Origin: Streptomyces sp. NBC_00259
Lineage (GTDB): Bacteria; Actinomycetota; Actinomycetes; Streptomycetales; Streptomycetaceae
Length of the DNA: 64,000 bases
NCBI RefSeq assembly: GCF_036181745.1
Contig: NZ_CP108080.1
Coordinates: 1,302,001 to 1,366,000 of the forward strand
Reading direction: 5' to 3'
The translations under genes were made by a program, and so were the position numbers. Shown piece by piece: positions 8,086 to 16,380 of the stretch; the first letter of the stretch is position 1, and every line of letters starts with the position of its first letter. The notes beneath the pieces were generated by a model. It did no database searches, had not been told where the DNA came from, and saw only the letters and a list, made by a program, of their open reading frames with translations.

Positions 8086-8107
8086 CCCCGTCCCCACGGG
8101 GCTTTTT
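8086..8107 (+). terminator. Terminator-like hairpin with T-run on the plus strand
   Basis: CCCCGT (8086-8091) pairs with ACGGGG (8096-8101) and is followed by CTTTTT, the textbook intrinsic terminator shape, reading left to right. No plus-strand gene lies upstream, so if active it would stop antisense or read-through transcription. Confidence 0.45.
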
Positions 8108-8156
8108 GGGTGGGATGTCCCCGACCCGGGCCGCTCACCCGGATCCGGGGCGCCGC

Positions 8157-8363
8157 TCAGCGCCCCAGCATCACGCCCACGGACGACGCCTGTGTGACCA
8201 CTGCCTCCCAGCCGCCGAAGGCGACGACGAGCAGGGTCGCGAGAGGAAGAACCATGGCCGTTGCGACCAACGGGTGACGCCGGCCGGAGGAACGGCCGCC
8301 GAACGTGGCGAAGGCCTTGCGTCCCTGCGTGCGGATCATGGTCCGCGATGCCGTGTCCGCCAT
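8157..8363 (-). CDS. Small membrane protein, function unknown
   Basis: A 68-residue protein with a basic N-terminus (TMIRTQGRKAFATFGGRSSG) and one membrane span of about 20 residues (VATAMVLPLATLLVVAFGGW). The start at ATG 8363 is well supported by AGGAGAGG about 5 nt upstream. I do not recognise a family. It forms its own transcription unit, closed by the hairpin at 8036-8065. Confidence 0.7.
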   Translation of the reverse strand: MADTASRTMIRTQGRKAFATFGGRSSGRRHPLVATAMVLPLATLLVVAFGGWEAVVTQASSVGVMLGR

Positions 8364-8551
8364 GGTTCCTCTCCTGTCGTTGTTGGCAGCGGCGGGTGCG
8401 TGACCTCGGGGGACGAGTGCCGCTCCCGCCGCTTGACTTCAAGATTAGGGACGCGGGCGTCCCCGGGCGTCATGCCCGCGTACCGATTGCCGGGCCTCCC
8501 GGAGGATGAGCGTCCCGCCTCGCACGTACTCCCCTGGGTGGAGAAGTGGAC

Positions 8552-8812
8552 CTAGTCCTGGGGGTCTTCCCTGAGAGGGAGACGGTCTCCGGGAGCCTCA
8601 CCCGGCACGGGCTGCTCCACGAGCGCGAGCACACGGTTGGCCATGAACCGGGCGGTTCGCACGACCGAACCGGAGCGCGTGACTTCGCTCACTTCCACCA
8701 CCCCTCGCCGCACCGCCGTCTCCACCCGGCGGCCCGCCCGGCTTGCCACCACTTCGTACGTCCTCGTGGTGTCACCCGCGTCCACGACTATCTCCACACG
8801 GTCGCCCTTCAT
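8552..8812 (-). CDS. Small conserved hypothetical protein
   Basis: An 86-residue product, starting at ATG 8812 (MKGDRVEIVVDAGDTTRTYE). It is mostly predicted beta strands and basic residues with an alternating hydrophobic pattern, then a short acidic tail. No signal peptide, membrane span or catalytic motif is seen. The start is preceded by a G-rich GGGGGA. It is divergent from the Ser/Thr kinase gene with 206 bp between, so a shared regulatory region is possible. Function unknown. Confidence 0.6.
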   Translation of the reverse strand: MKGDRVEIVVDAGDTTRTYEVVASRAGRRVETAVRRGVVEVSEVTRSGSVVRTARFMANRVLALVEQPVPGEAPGDRLPLREDPQD

Positions 8813-9018
8813 GGATCCAATCCCCCTTCTGCCACGGATCATTGGGATCGCGCACGGGTCAGCTGCCCTGGATCCCGGGCGCTCCTGACCACTCTTCAAG
8901 TTTCCCATCCGGCACTGACAATCGATCGGCCCGCGAGGGCGCGGCCTATGAGCACACCGGCCTACGGGTACGTAAGCTGTGCCACGTCAAACCGACCACC
9001 GGCCAGCGGGGAATGAAC

Positions 9019-10218
9019 ATGTCGATGATGCGGCTCCGGCGCGAGGATCCGCGTGTCGTCGGCTCGTTCAGGCTGCACCGGCGGCTCGGTGCGGGCGGCA
9101 TGGGCGTCGTGTATCTCGGCTCGGACCGGCGCGGCCAGCGGGTGGCCCTGAAGGTGATCCGCCCGGACCTCGCCGAGGACCAGGAGTTCCGGTCCCGGTT
9201 CGCCCGGGAGGTGTCCGCCGCACGGCGGATCAGGGGTGGCTGTACGGCCCGGCTGGTCGCCGCCGATCTGGAGGCGGAGCGGCCCTGGTTCGCGACGCAG
9301 TACGTGCCCGGGCCGTCGCTGCACGACAAGGTGGCCGCGGACGGTTCGCTCACCGCCGCCGAGACCGCCGCGATCGGCGCCGCCCTCTCGGAAGGGCTCG
9401 TCGCCGTGCACGAGGCCGGGGTGGTGCACCGGGACCTCAAGCCGTCGAACATCCTGCTCTCCCCCAAGGGCCCCAGGATCATCGACTTCGGCATCGCCTG
9501 GGCGACCGGCGCGAGCACGCTCACCCATGTCGGAACGGCGGTCGGGTCCCCCGGCTTCCTCGCCCCCGAGCAGGTGCGTGGCGCCGTCGTCACGCCGGCG
9601 ACGGACGTCTTCTCGCTGGGCGCGACGCTCGCGTACGCGGCGACCGGCGACTCCCCCTTCGGGCACGGCAGTTCCGAGGTGATGCTCTACCGGGTGGTGC
9701 ACGAGGAGCCGCAGCTGTACGGCGTGCCGGACGCGCTGGCTCCGCTGCTGCAGGCCTGTCTGGCGAAGGACCCGGACGAGCGTCCGAGCACGCTCCAGCT
9801 GTCGATGCGGCTGAAGGAGATCGCGGCCCGCGAGGCGCAGGGGCTGCCGGAGGTGCGGCCGCCGGTCCAGCGCGAGCGGACCGAGCAGGAGTTGCCCTCG
9901 GGCCGTCGCACCGCGCGGTACACGGAACGCACCACGCACGGCAGGCCGCCGGCCACCGGCGGGACCGCGGGCCCGTCCGCCTCGCGGGACCGGGCGTCAC
10001 GGCCGTCGGCGCCGCGTACGGGCGGCTCCCGGCCGGCGCCGTCGCGGGGCGGGGCGAGCACGGCGGGCCGTCCCGCGTCCCGGCCCGGGGTGCGCACGAC
10101 GTCCACCGGACGCAGGCCGGCCAATCCCCGGCTGCTGCGTCAGCGGATCTTCGTGTTCGTCGTCGTGACCCTGGTCGTGGCGGTGGGCATCACCATGGCG
10201 CAGGGGCTGCGGGGCTAG
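9019..10218 (+). CDS. Eukaryotic-type Ser/Thr protein kinase with C-terminal membrane anchor
   Basis: The 399-residue product has all Hanks kinase motifs: glycine loop GAGGMG (25-29 region), ATP lysine Lys45 in VALKV, catalytic HRDLKPSN with Asp139, DFG at 156-158, and SPGFLAPEQ in the activation segment. After residue about 275 comes a linker rich in Ser, Pro, Arg and Gly, then a final hydrophobic segment (RIFVFVVVTLVVAVGITMA) and only a few residues after it. So the kinase is cytoplasmic and anchored by its tail, with no external sensor domain. ATG 9019 is favoured over ATG 9013 because GCGGGGA ends six bases before it. Targets are unknown. Confidence 0.9.
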   Translation: MSMMRLRREDPRVVGSFRLHRRLGAGGMGVVYLGSDRRGQRVALKVIRPDLAEDQEFRSRFAREVSAARRIRGGCTARLVAADLEAERPWFATQYVPGPSLHDKVAADGSLTAAETAAIGAALSEGLVAVHEAGVVHRDLKPSNILLSPKGPRIIDFGIAWATGASTLTHVGTAVGSPGFLAPEQVRGAVVTPATDVFSLGATLAYAATGDSPFGHGSSEVMLYRVVHEEPQLYGVPDALAPLLQACLAKDPDERPSTLQLSMRLKEIAAREAQGLPEVRPPVQRERTEQELPSGRRTARYTERTTHGRPPATGGTAGPSASRDRASRPSAPRTGGSRPAPSRGGASTAGRPASRPGVRTTSTGRRPANPRLLRQRIFVFVVVTLVVAVGITMAQGLRG

Positions 10219-10240
10219 CCACAGCGAGGCCGGGGGCGGT

Positions 10241-10268
10241 CTGTCGGGTCAGGCCTGTCGGGTCAGGC
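10241..10268. repeat. 14-bp perfect tandem duplication
   Basis: CTGTCGGGTCAGGC occurs twice head to tail (10241-10254, 10255-10268). The second copy contains the stop codon of the minus-strand methyltransferase (TCA at 10263), and the first would supply an equivalent stop. It sits in the short gap between convergent genes. Confidence 0.85.
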
Positions 10269-11087
10269 CTGGTTCTCCGGGCGGCCGGTCGCCACCGCGT
10301 AGAACGCCACCGCGGCGGCCGCGCCGACGTTCAGCGAGTCCACGCCGTGGGCCATGGGGATGCGCACCCATTCGTCGGCTGCCATCAGGGCCTTGGTGGA
10401 GAGCCCGTCGCCCTCCGCGCCGAGCATCAGCGCCACCCGGTCGAGCCGGTGCGGAGCCGCCTCGTCGATCGCCGACGCCTTCTCGTCCGGGGTGAGCGCG
10501 AGCAGTTTGAAGCCCGCCTCCCGTACGGCTTCGAGGCCCTTGGGCCAGGTGTCGAGCCGGGCGTACGGAACGGAGAACACGGCCCCCATCGACACCTTCA
10601 CCGAACGCCGGTAGAGCGGGTCGGCGCAGTCGGGCGAGAGCAGTACGGCGTCCATGCCGAGGGCGGCCGCGCTCCGGAAGATCGCGCCGATGTTGGTGTG
10701 GTCGTTGACCGACTCCATGATCACGACACGGCGGGTGCTGCCCAGGAGCTCGTCGGCCGTGGGCAGCGGCTTGCGCTGCATGGAGGCGAGCGCGCCGCGG
10801 TGCACGTGGTATCCGGTGACGCGTTCGGCGAGGTCCGGGCTGACGGCGTAGACCGGAGCCGGAACCTCGTCGATCACATCGCGCATGACGTCGACCCACT
10901 TGGCGGACAGCAGCATCGACCGCATCTCGTAACCGGCGTGCCTGGCCCGGCGGATGACCTTCTCGCCCTCGGCGATGAAGAGTCCCTCCGCGGGCTCGCG
11001 CTTGCGCCGCAGTTCGACGTCGGTCAGGCCCGTGTAGTCGCGCAGCCGCGGGTCCTCGGGGTCATCGACGGTGATGATGTCAGCCAC
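10263..11087 (-). CDS. TrmH/SpoU-family RNA 2'-O-methyltransferase
   Basis: The 274-residue protein has an N-terminal RNA-binding part (GLFIAEGEKVIRRARHAG) and a C-terminal SPOUT knot. The three SpoU motifs are visible: MESVNDHTNIGAIFRSA, LMLGAEGDGLS, and IPMAHGVDSLNVGAAAAV. The family methylates ribose in rRNA or tRNA using S-adenosylmethionine. The precise RNA target cannot be told from sequence. ATG 11087 opens the conserved MADIITVDDPEDPRL. A second SpoU-type enzyme lies at 61178-62044. Confidence 0.9.
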   Translation of the reverse strand: MADIITVDDPEDPRLRDYTGLTDVELRRKREPAEGLFIAEGEKVIRRARHAGYEMRSMLLSAKWVDVMRDVIDEVPAPVYAVSPDLAERVTGYHVHRGALASMQRKPLPTADELLGSTRRVVIMESVNDHTNIGAIFRSAAALGMDAVLLSPDCADPLYRRSVKVSMGAVFSVPYARLDTWPKGLEAVREAGFKLLALTPDEKASAIDEAAPHRLDRVALMLGAEGDGLSTKALMAADEWVRIPMAHGVDSLNVGAAAAVAFYAVATGRPENQA

Positions 11088-11143
11088 AGGGTGATACTGC
11101 CTTGTCCGGGGGATGGTGCCAACGGTCGGGACGGAGGGTTCGG

Positions 11144-12427
11144 TTACCGCTGGTTACTCGGGTGGGTCTCGGTGCCGGCCGAGGGCCCCTCGGCGACGAC
11201 GTCACCGATGACGATGACGGCGGGGGGCCGTACGTCCTGGGTCCTGACGGTCTCCGCGACCGTCGCGAGCGTCGCGTCCACCCGGCGCTGGGCGGCCGTC
11301 GTCCCCTCCTGGACCAGGGCGAGCGGGGTGTCGGGGGCCTTGCCGTGGGTGATCAGGGCCTCGGCGATCGCGCCGATCTTGTCGACACCCATGAGGATCA
11401 CGAGCGTGCCGGTCAGCTTGGCGAGCGACTGCCAGTCGACGAGCGAACGGGGGTCGTCGGGCGCGACATGACCGCTGACGACGGTGAACTCATGGGCCAC
11501 GCCCCGGTGGGTGACCGGGATGCCGGCGGCGCCGGGCACCGAGATGGAGCTGGAGATGCCGGGGACGACGGTGCAGCTGATCCCCGCCTCGGCGAGCGCC
11601 TGGGCCTCCTCCATGCCGCGGCCGAACACGAACGGGTCGCCGCCCTTGAGCCGGACGACCGACCTGCCCGCCTTGGCGTGCTCGATCAGGGCGTTGTTGA
11701 TGGCCTCCTGGGCCATGAAGCGCCCGTACGGGATCTTCGCGGCGTCGATCACCTCGACGTGCGGCGGGAGTTCGTCGAGCAGGTCACGCGGGCCGAGGCG
11801 GTCGGCGATGACGACGTCGGCCTCGGCGAGGAGACGGCGGCCGCGGACCGTGATGAGGTCCGGGTCGCCGGGGCCGCCGCCGACGAGGGCGACGAACGGA
11901 GCGCGGGCTCGGTGGTGGGGCGCGGCGAGGGAACCGTCGCGCAGGCCCTCGACGATGGCGTCCCGTACGGCGGCGGAGCGGCGGGGGTCCCGGCCGGTGA
12001 GCACGGCGACCGTCACGCCTTCACTGCGTCCGGTCGCCGGGGTCCAGGCCGTCGCCGCCTCCGCGTCGTCGGAGCGTACGCACCACGTCTTGGTGCGCTC
12101 GGCCTCGTCGGAGGCGGCCGCGTTGGCGACGGGGTCGCCGGTGGCGACCAGGGCGTACCAAGCGTCGGCGATGTCCCCGTCCTCGTACCGGCGCCGGGTC
12201 CAGGTGATCTCGCCCGACTCCGCCATCGCCTCGACGGACGGGGTCGCGGACGGCGAGATCAGGGTGATGTCGGCACCGGCCGCGATGAGCGCGGGGAGAC
12301 GGCGCTGGGCCACCTGGCCGCCGCCGATGACGACGACGCGGCGGCCGGCGAGACGGAGGCCTACGGGGTAGGCGGGGTGCTCGTGCGCCTGCGCGTGCTG
12401 GTGCGCGTGCTCGACGTGCTCGGCCAT
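11144..12427 (-). CDS. cysG: Siroheme synthase: precorrin-2 dehydrogenase plus uroporphyrinogen-III methyltransferase
   Basis: A 427-residue two-domain enzyme. Residues about 20-160 form the NAD-dependent precorrin-2 dehydrogenase/ferrochelatase part with VVVIGGGQVAQRR (GGG at 35-37). Residues about 170-415 form the uroporphyrinogen-III C-methyltransferase with VGGGPGDPDLITVRG and VRLKGGDPFVFGRG. It makes precorrin-2 and siroheme, feeding sulfite reductase and the corrinoid genes next door. The first 17 residues are unusually histidine-rich (six His in HVEHAHQHAQAHEH), which may bind metal. ATG 12427 is the start; the longer reading frame upstream is a shadow of cobT. Confidence 0.93.
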   Translation of the reverse strand: MAEHVEHAHQHAQAHEHPAYPVGLRLAGRRVVVIGGGQVAQRRLPALIAAGADITLISPSATPSVEAMAESGEITWTRRRYEDGDIADAWYALVATGDPVANAAASDEAERTKTWCVRSDDAEAATAWTPATGRSEGVTVAVLTGRDPRRSAAVRDAIVEGLRDGSLAAPHHRARAPFVALVGGGPGDPDLITVRGRRLLAEADVVIADRLGPRDLLDELPPHVEVIDAAKIPYGRFMAQEAINNALIEHAKAGRSVVRLKGGDPFVFGRGMEEAQALAEAGISCTVVPGISSSISVPGAAGIPVTHRGVAHEFTVVSGHVAPDDPRSLVDWQSLAKLTGTLVILMGVDKIGAIAEALITHGKAPDTPLALVQEGTTAAQRRVDATLATVAETVRTQDVRPPAVIVIGDVVAEGPSAGTETHPSNQR

Positions 12428-12542
12428 GGCGGTGCGGCTCCTCGGGGCGGCGGTGCGGGCCGCTGCGACGGTGAAGCGGCTGGTGGGGACGGGTATGAGG
12501 GTCCTGGCGACCACGATACGGCGTCGCGGCCGCACCGTTGTT

Positions 12543-12600
12543 CCGGGTGGTACGCGCTCACCTCCCCGCCCTGCGAGAGAGACGGGCACGAACCACCCGG
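12543..12600. other. Long inverted repeat upstream of siroheme synthase
   Basis: CCGGGTGGT (12543-12551) is exactly complementary to ACCACCCGG (12592-12600), with 40 nt between that themselves can pair partly. On the minus strand the inner part contains GGGGAGG followed by a GTG codon. It lies between the BluB-CobT stop and siroheme synthase and may be a terminator or a leader structure. I find no cobalamin-riboswitch core. Confidence 0.4.
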
Positions 12601-12617
12601 CGAACCCCTGGTACCGG

Positions 12618-15600
12618 CTACTTCTCCGTGACGCCCGCCGAGTCGAACGTCGCCACCTCGTGCATGGCCCGGGCCGCGCTCTGCACCAGCGGGAGGGCGA
12701 GGAGCGCCCCGGTGCCTTCGCCGAGGCGGAGGTCGAGGTCGACCAGCGGGCGCAGACCCAGCTTGTTGAGGGCGGCGACATGGCCGGGCTCGGCACTGCG
12801 GTGGCCCGCGATGCACGCCGCGAGGGCCTCCGGCGCGACGGCCCGCGCGACCAGGGCGGCGGCTCCCGCGGAGACACCGTCCAGGACCACGGGCGTACGC
12901 AGCGACGCACCGCCCAGGATGAAGCCGACCAGCGCGGCGTGCTCCAGCCCGCCGACCGCCGCGAGGACGCCGACCGGGTCGGCCGGGTCCGGCTGGTGGA
13001 GATCCAGCCCACGCCGGACGACGTCCACCTTCCGCGCGTGCATCTCGTCGTTGATGCCGGTGCCGCGCCCGGTGACCTCCGCCGGGTCCACGCCCGTGTA
13101 CACGGAGACCAGCGCGGCCGACGCCGTCGTGTTGGCGATGCCCATCTCACCGGTGAGCAGCGCCTTGTTGCCCGCGGAGACGAGATCACGCGCGGTCTCG
13201 ATGCCGACCTCGATCGCGGAGAGGACGTCCTCGCGCGAGAGCGCGGGGCCCGTCGTGAAGTCGGCCGTGCCCGGACGGACCTTGCGCGGCAGCAGTCCGG
13301 GCGTCGCCGGCAGCTCGGACGCGACGCCGACGTCGATGACGCAGACCTCCGCGCCGACCTGGTTGGCGAAGGCGTTGCACACCGCTCCCCCACCGAGGAA
13401 GTTCGCGACCATCTGGCCGGTCACCTCCTGGGGCCAGGCCGTGACGCCCTGGGCGTGCACCCCGTGGTCACCGGCGAAGATCGCCACCGCCGCGGGCTCC
13501 GGGATCGGCGGCGGGCACATCCGGGACAGCCCGGCCAGCTGCGCGGAGATGATCTCCAGCATGCCGAGAGCGCCCGCGGGTTTGGTCATCCGCTTCTGCC
13601 GCTCCCACGCCTCGCCGAGCGCCTTGGCGTCCAGCGGGCGGATGTTGGAGACGGTCTCCTGGAGCAGGTCGTGCGGCTCCTCGCCGGGCAGGGCGCGGCG
13701 GCCGTACGTCTCCTCGTGGACGACCCAGGAGAGCGGGCGGCGCTTGGACCAGCCCGCCTGCATCAGCTCGGGCTCCTCCGGGAACTCGTCGACGTAACCG
13801 ACGCAGAGGTACGCGACGACCTCCAGGTGCTCCGGCAGGCCGAGCGCGCGGACCATCTCACGCTCGTCGAAGAAGCTGACCCAGCCGACGCCGAGGCCTT
13901 CGGCGCGGGCGGCGAGCCAGAGGTTCTCCACGGCCAGGGCCGAGGAGTACGGCGCCATCTGCGGCTGGGTGTGCCGGCCGAGGGTGTGGCGGCCGCCGCG
14001 CGTCGGGTCGGCGGTGACCACGATGTTCACCGGGGTGTCGAGGATCGCCTCGATCTTCAGTTCCTTGAACTGCTTCGCCCGGCCCTTGGGCAGCGACTTG
14101 GCGTACGCCTCGCGCTGGCGCTGGGCGAGTTCGTGCATCGAGCGCCGGGTCTCGGCGGACCGGATGACGACGAAGTCCCAGGGCTGCGAGTGGCCGACGG
14201 ACGGCGCGGTGTGCGCGGCCTCGAGGACGCGGAGGAGGACCTCGTGCGGGATGGGGTCGCTGCGGAAGCCGTTGCGGATGTCGCGGCGTTCACGGATCAC
14301 GCGGAGGACGGCTTCGCGTTCGGCGTCGGCGAAGCCGGGGGCCGGCGCGCCGCCCGTCTCTTCGGCGGCGTCCTCGGCAACGGCAACGGCCACGAGCTCC
14401 GCTTCCGGATCCTGCGCCTGCTCCTGCTCCGATGCGGCGTCGGTCGCCGGCACGGGAGCGGGCTCCGGAGCGGCGTCCTCCGCGGTCGGCTGCCCCGCGT
14501 CGGCCGGTTCGGGTTCGGCCGTGGGCTCCACGACCGCCTGCTCGTCGAGCACGTGCTCCTCGACCACGTGCTCCTCGACCACCTGCTGCGGAACCTCGGT
14601 GCCCTCCGCGGGCGCCACGGCCTCGGGCTGCGGCTCGTCGTCGCCATCGCCGTTCCGGGGCGCGGGCACGGGGGCGACGGCTTCGGGCTGCGGGGCGGGC
14701 TCCGCCTCGGCCACGGGTACGGGCTCCGGCTCGGGCGCCACGGCCTGCGGCTCCACCACGGCTTCGGCGAACGGTTCGGCCACCGGTTCCACCGTCGGCC
14801 CGGCGGCGGGCTCAGGAGTCCCGGCGGGCTCCGTGGCGGCAGCCACGGCAACGGGCGCGGGCTCGGGAACAGACTCGGGCTCGGGCACGGGCTCGGAAAG
14901 CTCTTCCTCGGCCGGGGCCATCTCGGCAACCGGCGACGGAGCAAGATGCGGGGTGGTCGGAAGAGAACCCTCCACCGGCACGAACTGGCCGACGAGGGCA
15001 GGGTCCGGAGCCACCGTAGACGCCGCGGCGCCGGTTTCGGCGGCCACCTGCGCACTTTCCGGGACGACCGCGCCGGCCGTCTCCAGGGCCTTCTCGGCCT
15101 CGGCCACCGCCACGGCCGCCTGGTGCTGAACCTGCTGCGGGGCCGCCCACGGGGTGGCGCCCTGCGGCGGAATCTCACCGAGCTGCGGGCCGGGCAGGAC
15201 GGCCTGCTCCTCCTGCGGGACGTCGAGGTACTCGGGGCCGGTGGTCGGCGGGCCCGCGACGGGCGCGGGCATCGGGCTCTGCGGCATCGGCGTCGTCATG
15301 TGGCCGGTGCCGTTGCTCCGGAGTTCGGCCGGGCCGCGGTCGGACAGCGAGCGGACGACGCCGCCTGTCGCGTCGGGCACCGGCGGCCCCATGTGGAGGG
15401 GGCGGCGCGCGGGCGGCGGTGTCGGCATGGACGTCGACGCGGGTACGGGCGGCGGCATCCGCACGCCGCCGAGGTCGAGGGAACCGGAGTCCCGGCCGCC
15501 TGCCTCGTGTGCTCCGGCCTCGTGCGTCCACTGCTCGGGGGCCGCCTGCTGCTCCGGCTCGGCCTGCTGCTGCGGCGCGACCGGCGCGACCTGCTGCGCC

Positions 15601-16043
15601 GCGGCGGCCTGCTCGTACAGCGCTTGGTCGTGTCCCGCCTGCTCGGGCGTCATGGCGTACGCGCCGTGCAGCTGTTCGGAAGGGTGCACGGGGGCCACGG
15701 GCTCTGCAGGCGGCATGTACACCGGCACGCCCGCGGCGGGTGCCGCCGCCTGTACCGCCACGGCCTCCGGCGCCATCTGCACCGCCTGAGCCTGAGCATG
15801 AGCATGAGCGTGACCCGGAGCCTGGTCGGCCGCCGCGACCGGCGGGGCCACCTGCTGCGGGTCGCTCCACGCCCCCTGCGCGCTCGGCATCAACAGCAGG
15901 TCGTCGTCTTCGCCGACGGTTTCGGCGCCACTGCCGGAGGGATCGAGGAAGGTGTACGCGCCCGGGGCGGGGATGCCCGGCTGCTCCACCATGCCTGCGT
16001 TCTCCGGCAGCCCCTCGCCCGGGACCTGGCCGGTGTCAGTCAT
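12618..16043 (-). CDS. cobT: BluB-CobT fusion with a ~570-residue disordered N-terminus
   Basis: This 1141-residue protein has three parts. Residues 1 to about 570 are low-complexity, rich in Ala, Pro, Glu, Val and Gln with no predicted fold. Residues about 571-785 form a nitroreductase-type BluB domain (AVLRVIRERRDIRNGF, APSVGHSQPWDFVVI, GLGVGWVSFF), which converts FMNH2 to 5,6-dimethylbenzimidazole. Residues about 786-1141 are CobT (VAIFAGDHGVHAQGVTAWP, GEMGIANTTASAAL, and the catalytic-glutamate block LRLGEGTGALLALPLV), which activates that base with nicotinate mononucleotide for B12 assembly. The fusion therefore links making and loading the lower ligand. The ATG overlaps a six-codon upstream ORF. 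Confidence 0.9.
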   Translation of the reverse strand: MTDTGQVPGEGLPENAGMVEQPGIPAPGAYTFLDPSGSGAETVGEDDDLLLMPSAQGAWSDPQQVAPPVAAADQAPGHAHAHAQAQAVQMAPEAVAVQAAAPAAGVPVYMPPAEPVAPVHPSEQLHGAYAMTPEQAGHDQALYEQAAAAQQVAPVAPQQQAEPEQQAAPEQWTHEAGAHEAGGRDSGSLDLGGVRMPPPVPASTSMPTPPPARRPLHMGPPVPDATGGVVRSLSDRGPAELRSNGTGHMTTPMPQSPMPAPVAGPPTTGPEYLDVPQEEQAVLPGPQLGEIPPQGATPWAAPQQVQHQAAVAVAEAEKALETAGAVVPESAQVAAETGAAASTVAPDPALVGQFVPVEGSLPTTPHLAPSPVAEMAPAEEELSEPVPEPESVPEPAPVAVAAATEPAGTPEPAAGPTVEPVAEPFAEAVVEPQAVAPEPEPVPVAEAEPAPQPEAVAPVPAPRNGDGDDEPQPEAVAPAEGTEVPQQVVEEHVVEEHVLDEQAVVEPTAEPEPADAGQPTAEDAAPEPAPVPATDAASEQEQAQDPEAELVAVAVAEDAAEETGGAPAPGFADAEREAVLRVIRERRDIRNGFRSDPIPHEVLLRVLEAAHTAPSVGHSQPWDFVVIRSAETRRSMHELAQRQREAYAKSLPKGRAKQFKELKIEAILDTPVNIVVTADPTRGGRHTLGRHTQPQMAPYSSALAVENLWLAARAEGLGVGWVSFFDEREMVRALGLPEHLEVVAYLCVGYVDEFPEEPELMQAGWSKRRPLSWVVHEETYGRRALPGEEPHDLLQETVSNIRPLDAKALGEAWERQKRMTKPAGALGMLEIISAQLAGLSRMCPPPIPEPAAVAIFAGDHGVHAQGVTAWPQEVTGQMVANFLGGGAVCNAFANQVGAEVCVIDVGVASELPATPGLLPRKVRPGTADFTTGPALSREDVLSAIEVGIETARDLVSAGNKALLTGEMGIANTTASAALVSVYTGVDPAEVTGRGTGINDEMHARKVDVVRRGLDLHQPDPADPVGVLAAVGGLEHAALVGFILGGASLRTPVVLDGVSAGAAALVARAVAPEALAACIAGHRSAEPGHVAALNKLGLRPLVDLDLRLGEGTGALLALPLVQSAARAMHEVATFDSAGVTEK

Positions 16044-16060
16044 GCGTACCCCTCGCCCAT
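16040..16060 (-). CDS. Six-codon upstream ORF coupled to BluB-CobT
   Basis: ATG 16060 encodes MGEGYA and stops at TGA 16040-16042, overlapping the BluB-CobT ATG in an ATGA junction. It has a better ribosome-binding site (AAGGAG, 16074-16069, 8 nt spacing) than the main gene (GAGGGG). This would allow translational coupling. It is visible in sequence, but expression is inference. Confidence 0.35.
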   Translation of the reverse strand: MGEGYA

Positions 16061-16380
16061 CGGTTGTGCTCCTTCAGACCTTCGCCCGGGGCGCCCGATC
16101 GCGGCACACACCCGTGCCCGTCACTACAAGAACGAGCGTGTGCGCCGCGCGGCACGAAAGCCCGCAGACACAAGCATTGTCGTGCGCGTTCGCGTCCACG
16201 GCAGCAGGATCCGCCACGGTTCGCTGTGGACTGCGCCACGTCGCGCGTCCCCCGGTCGCGCCGTACCACACCCGGAACCCAAAACGGTCCCCTTTTCCGG
16301 ATATTGGCGATCGAATCGGCCAACACCTGACTGCGGTACAACGATCGGCCAGCCTACCGCGCCACCGCGTGGCGGCAGGG
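16061..16380. other. 320-bp intergenic region upstream of BluB-CobT
   Basis: No credible gene is seen here. On the minus strand it ends with the AAGGAG site of the upstream mini-ORF. A short palindrome CGCCAC-CGC-GTGGCG (16360-16374) follows the CbiE/CbiT stop and may be a weak terminator. I looked for the cobalamin-riboswitch core sequence GCCACTG on the minus strand and did not find it. The promoter of BluB-CobT presumably lies here. Confidence 0.4.

Noticed and set aside
8979..11471. 830-codon open frame on the plus strand overlapping the kinase and TrmH genes
   Set aside because: Wrong frame of the Ser/Thr kinase and antisense of the methyltransferase; the real kinase frame has all catalytic motifs.
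16061..16380. Cobalamin riboswitch upstream of BluB-CobT
   Set aside because: The conserved core GCCACTG was not found on the minus strand; no convincing B12 element.
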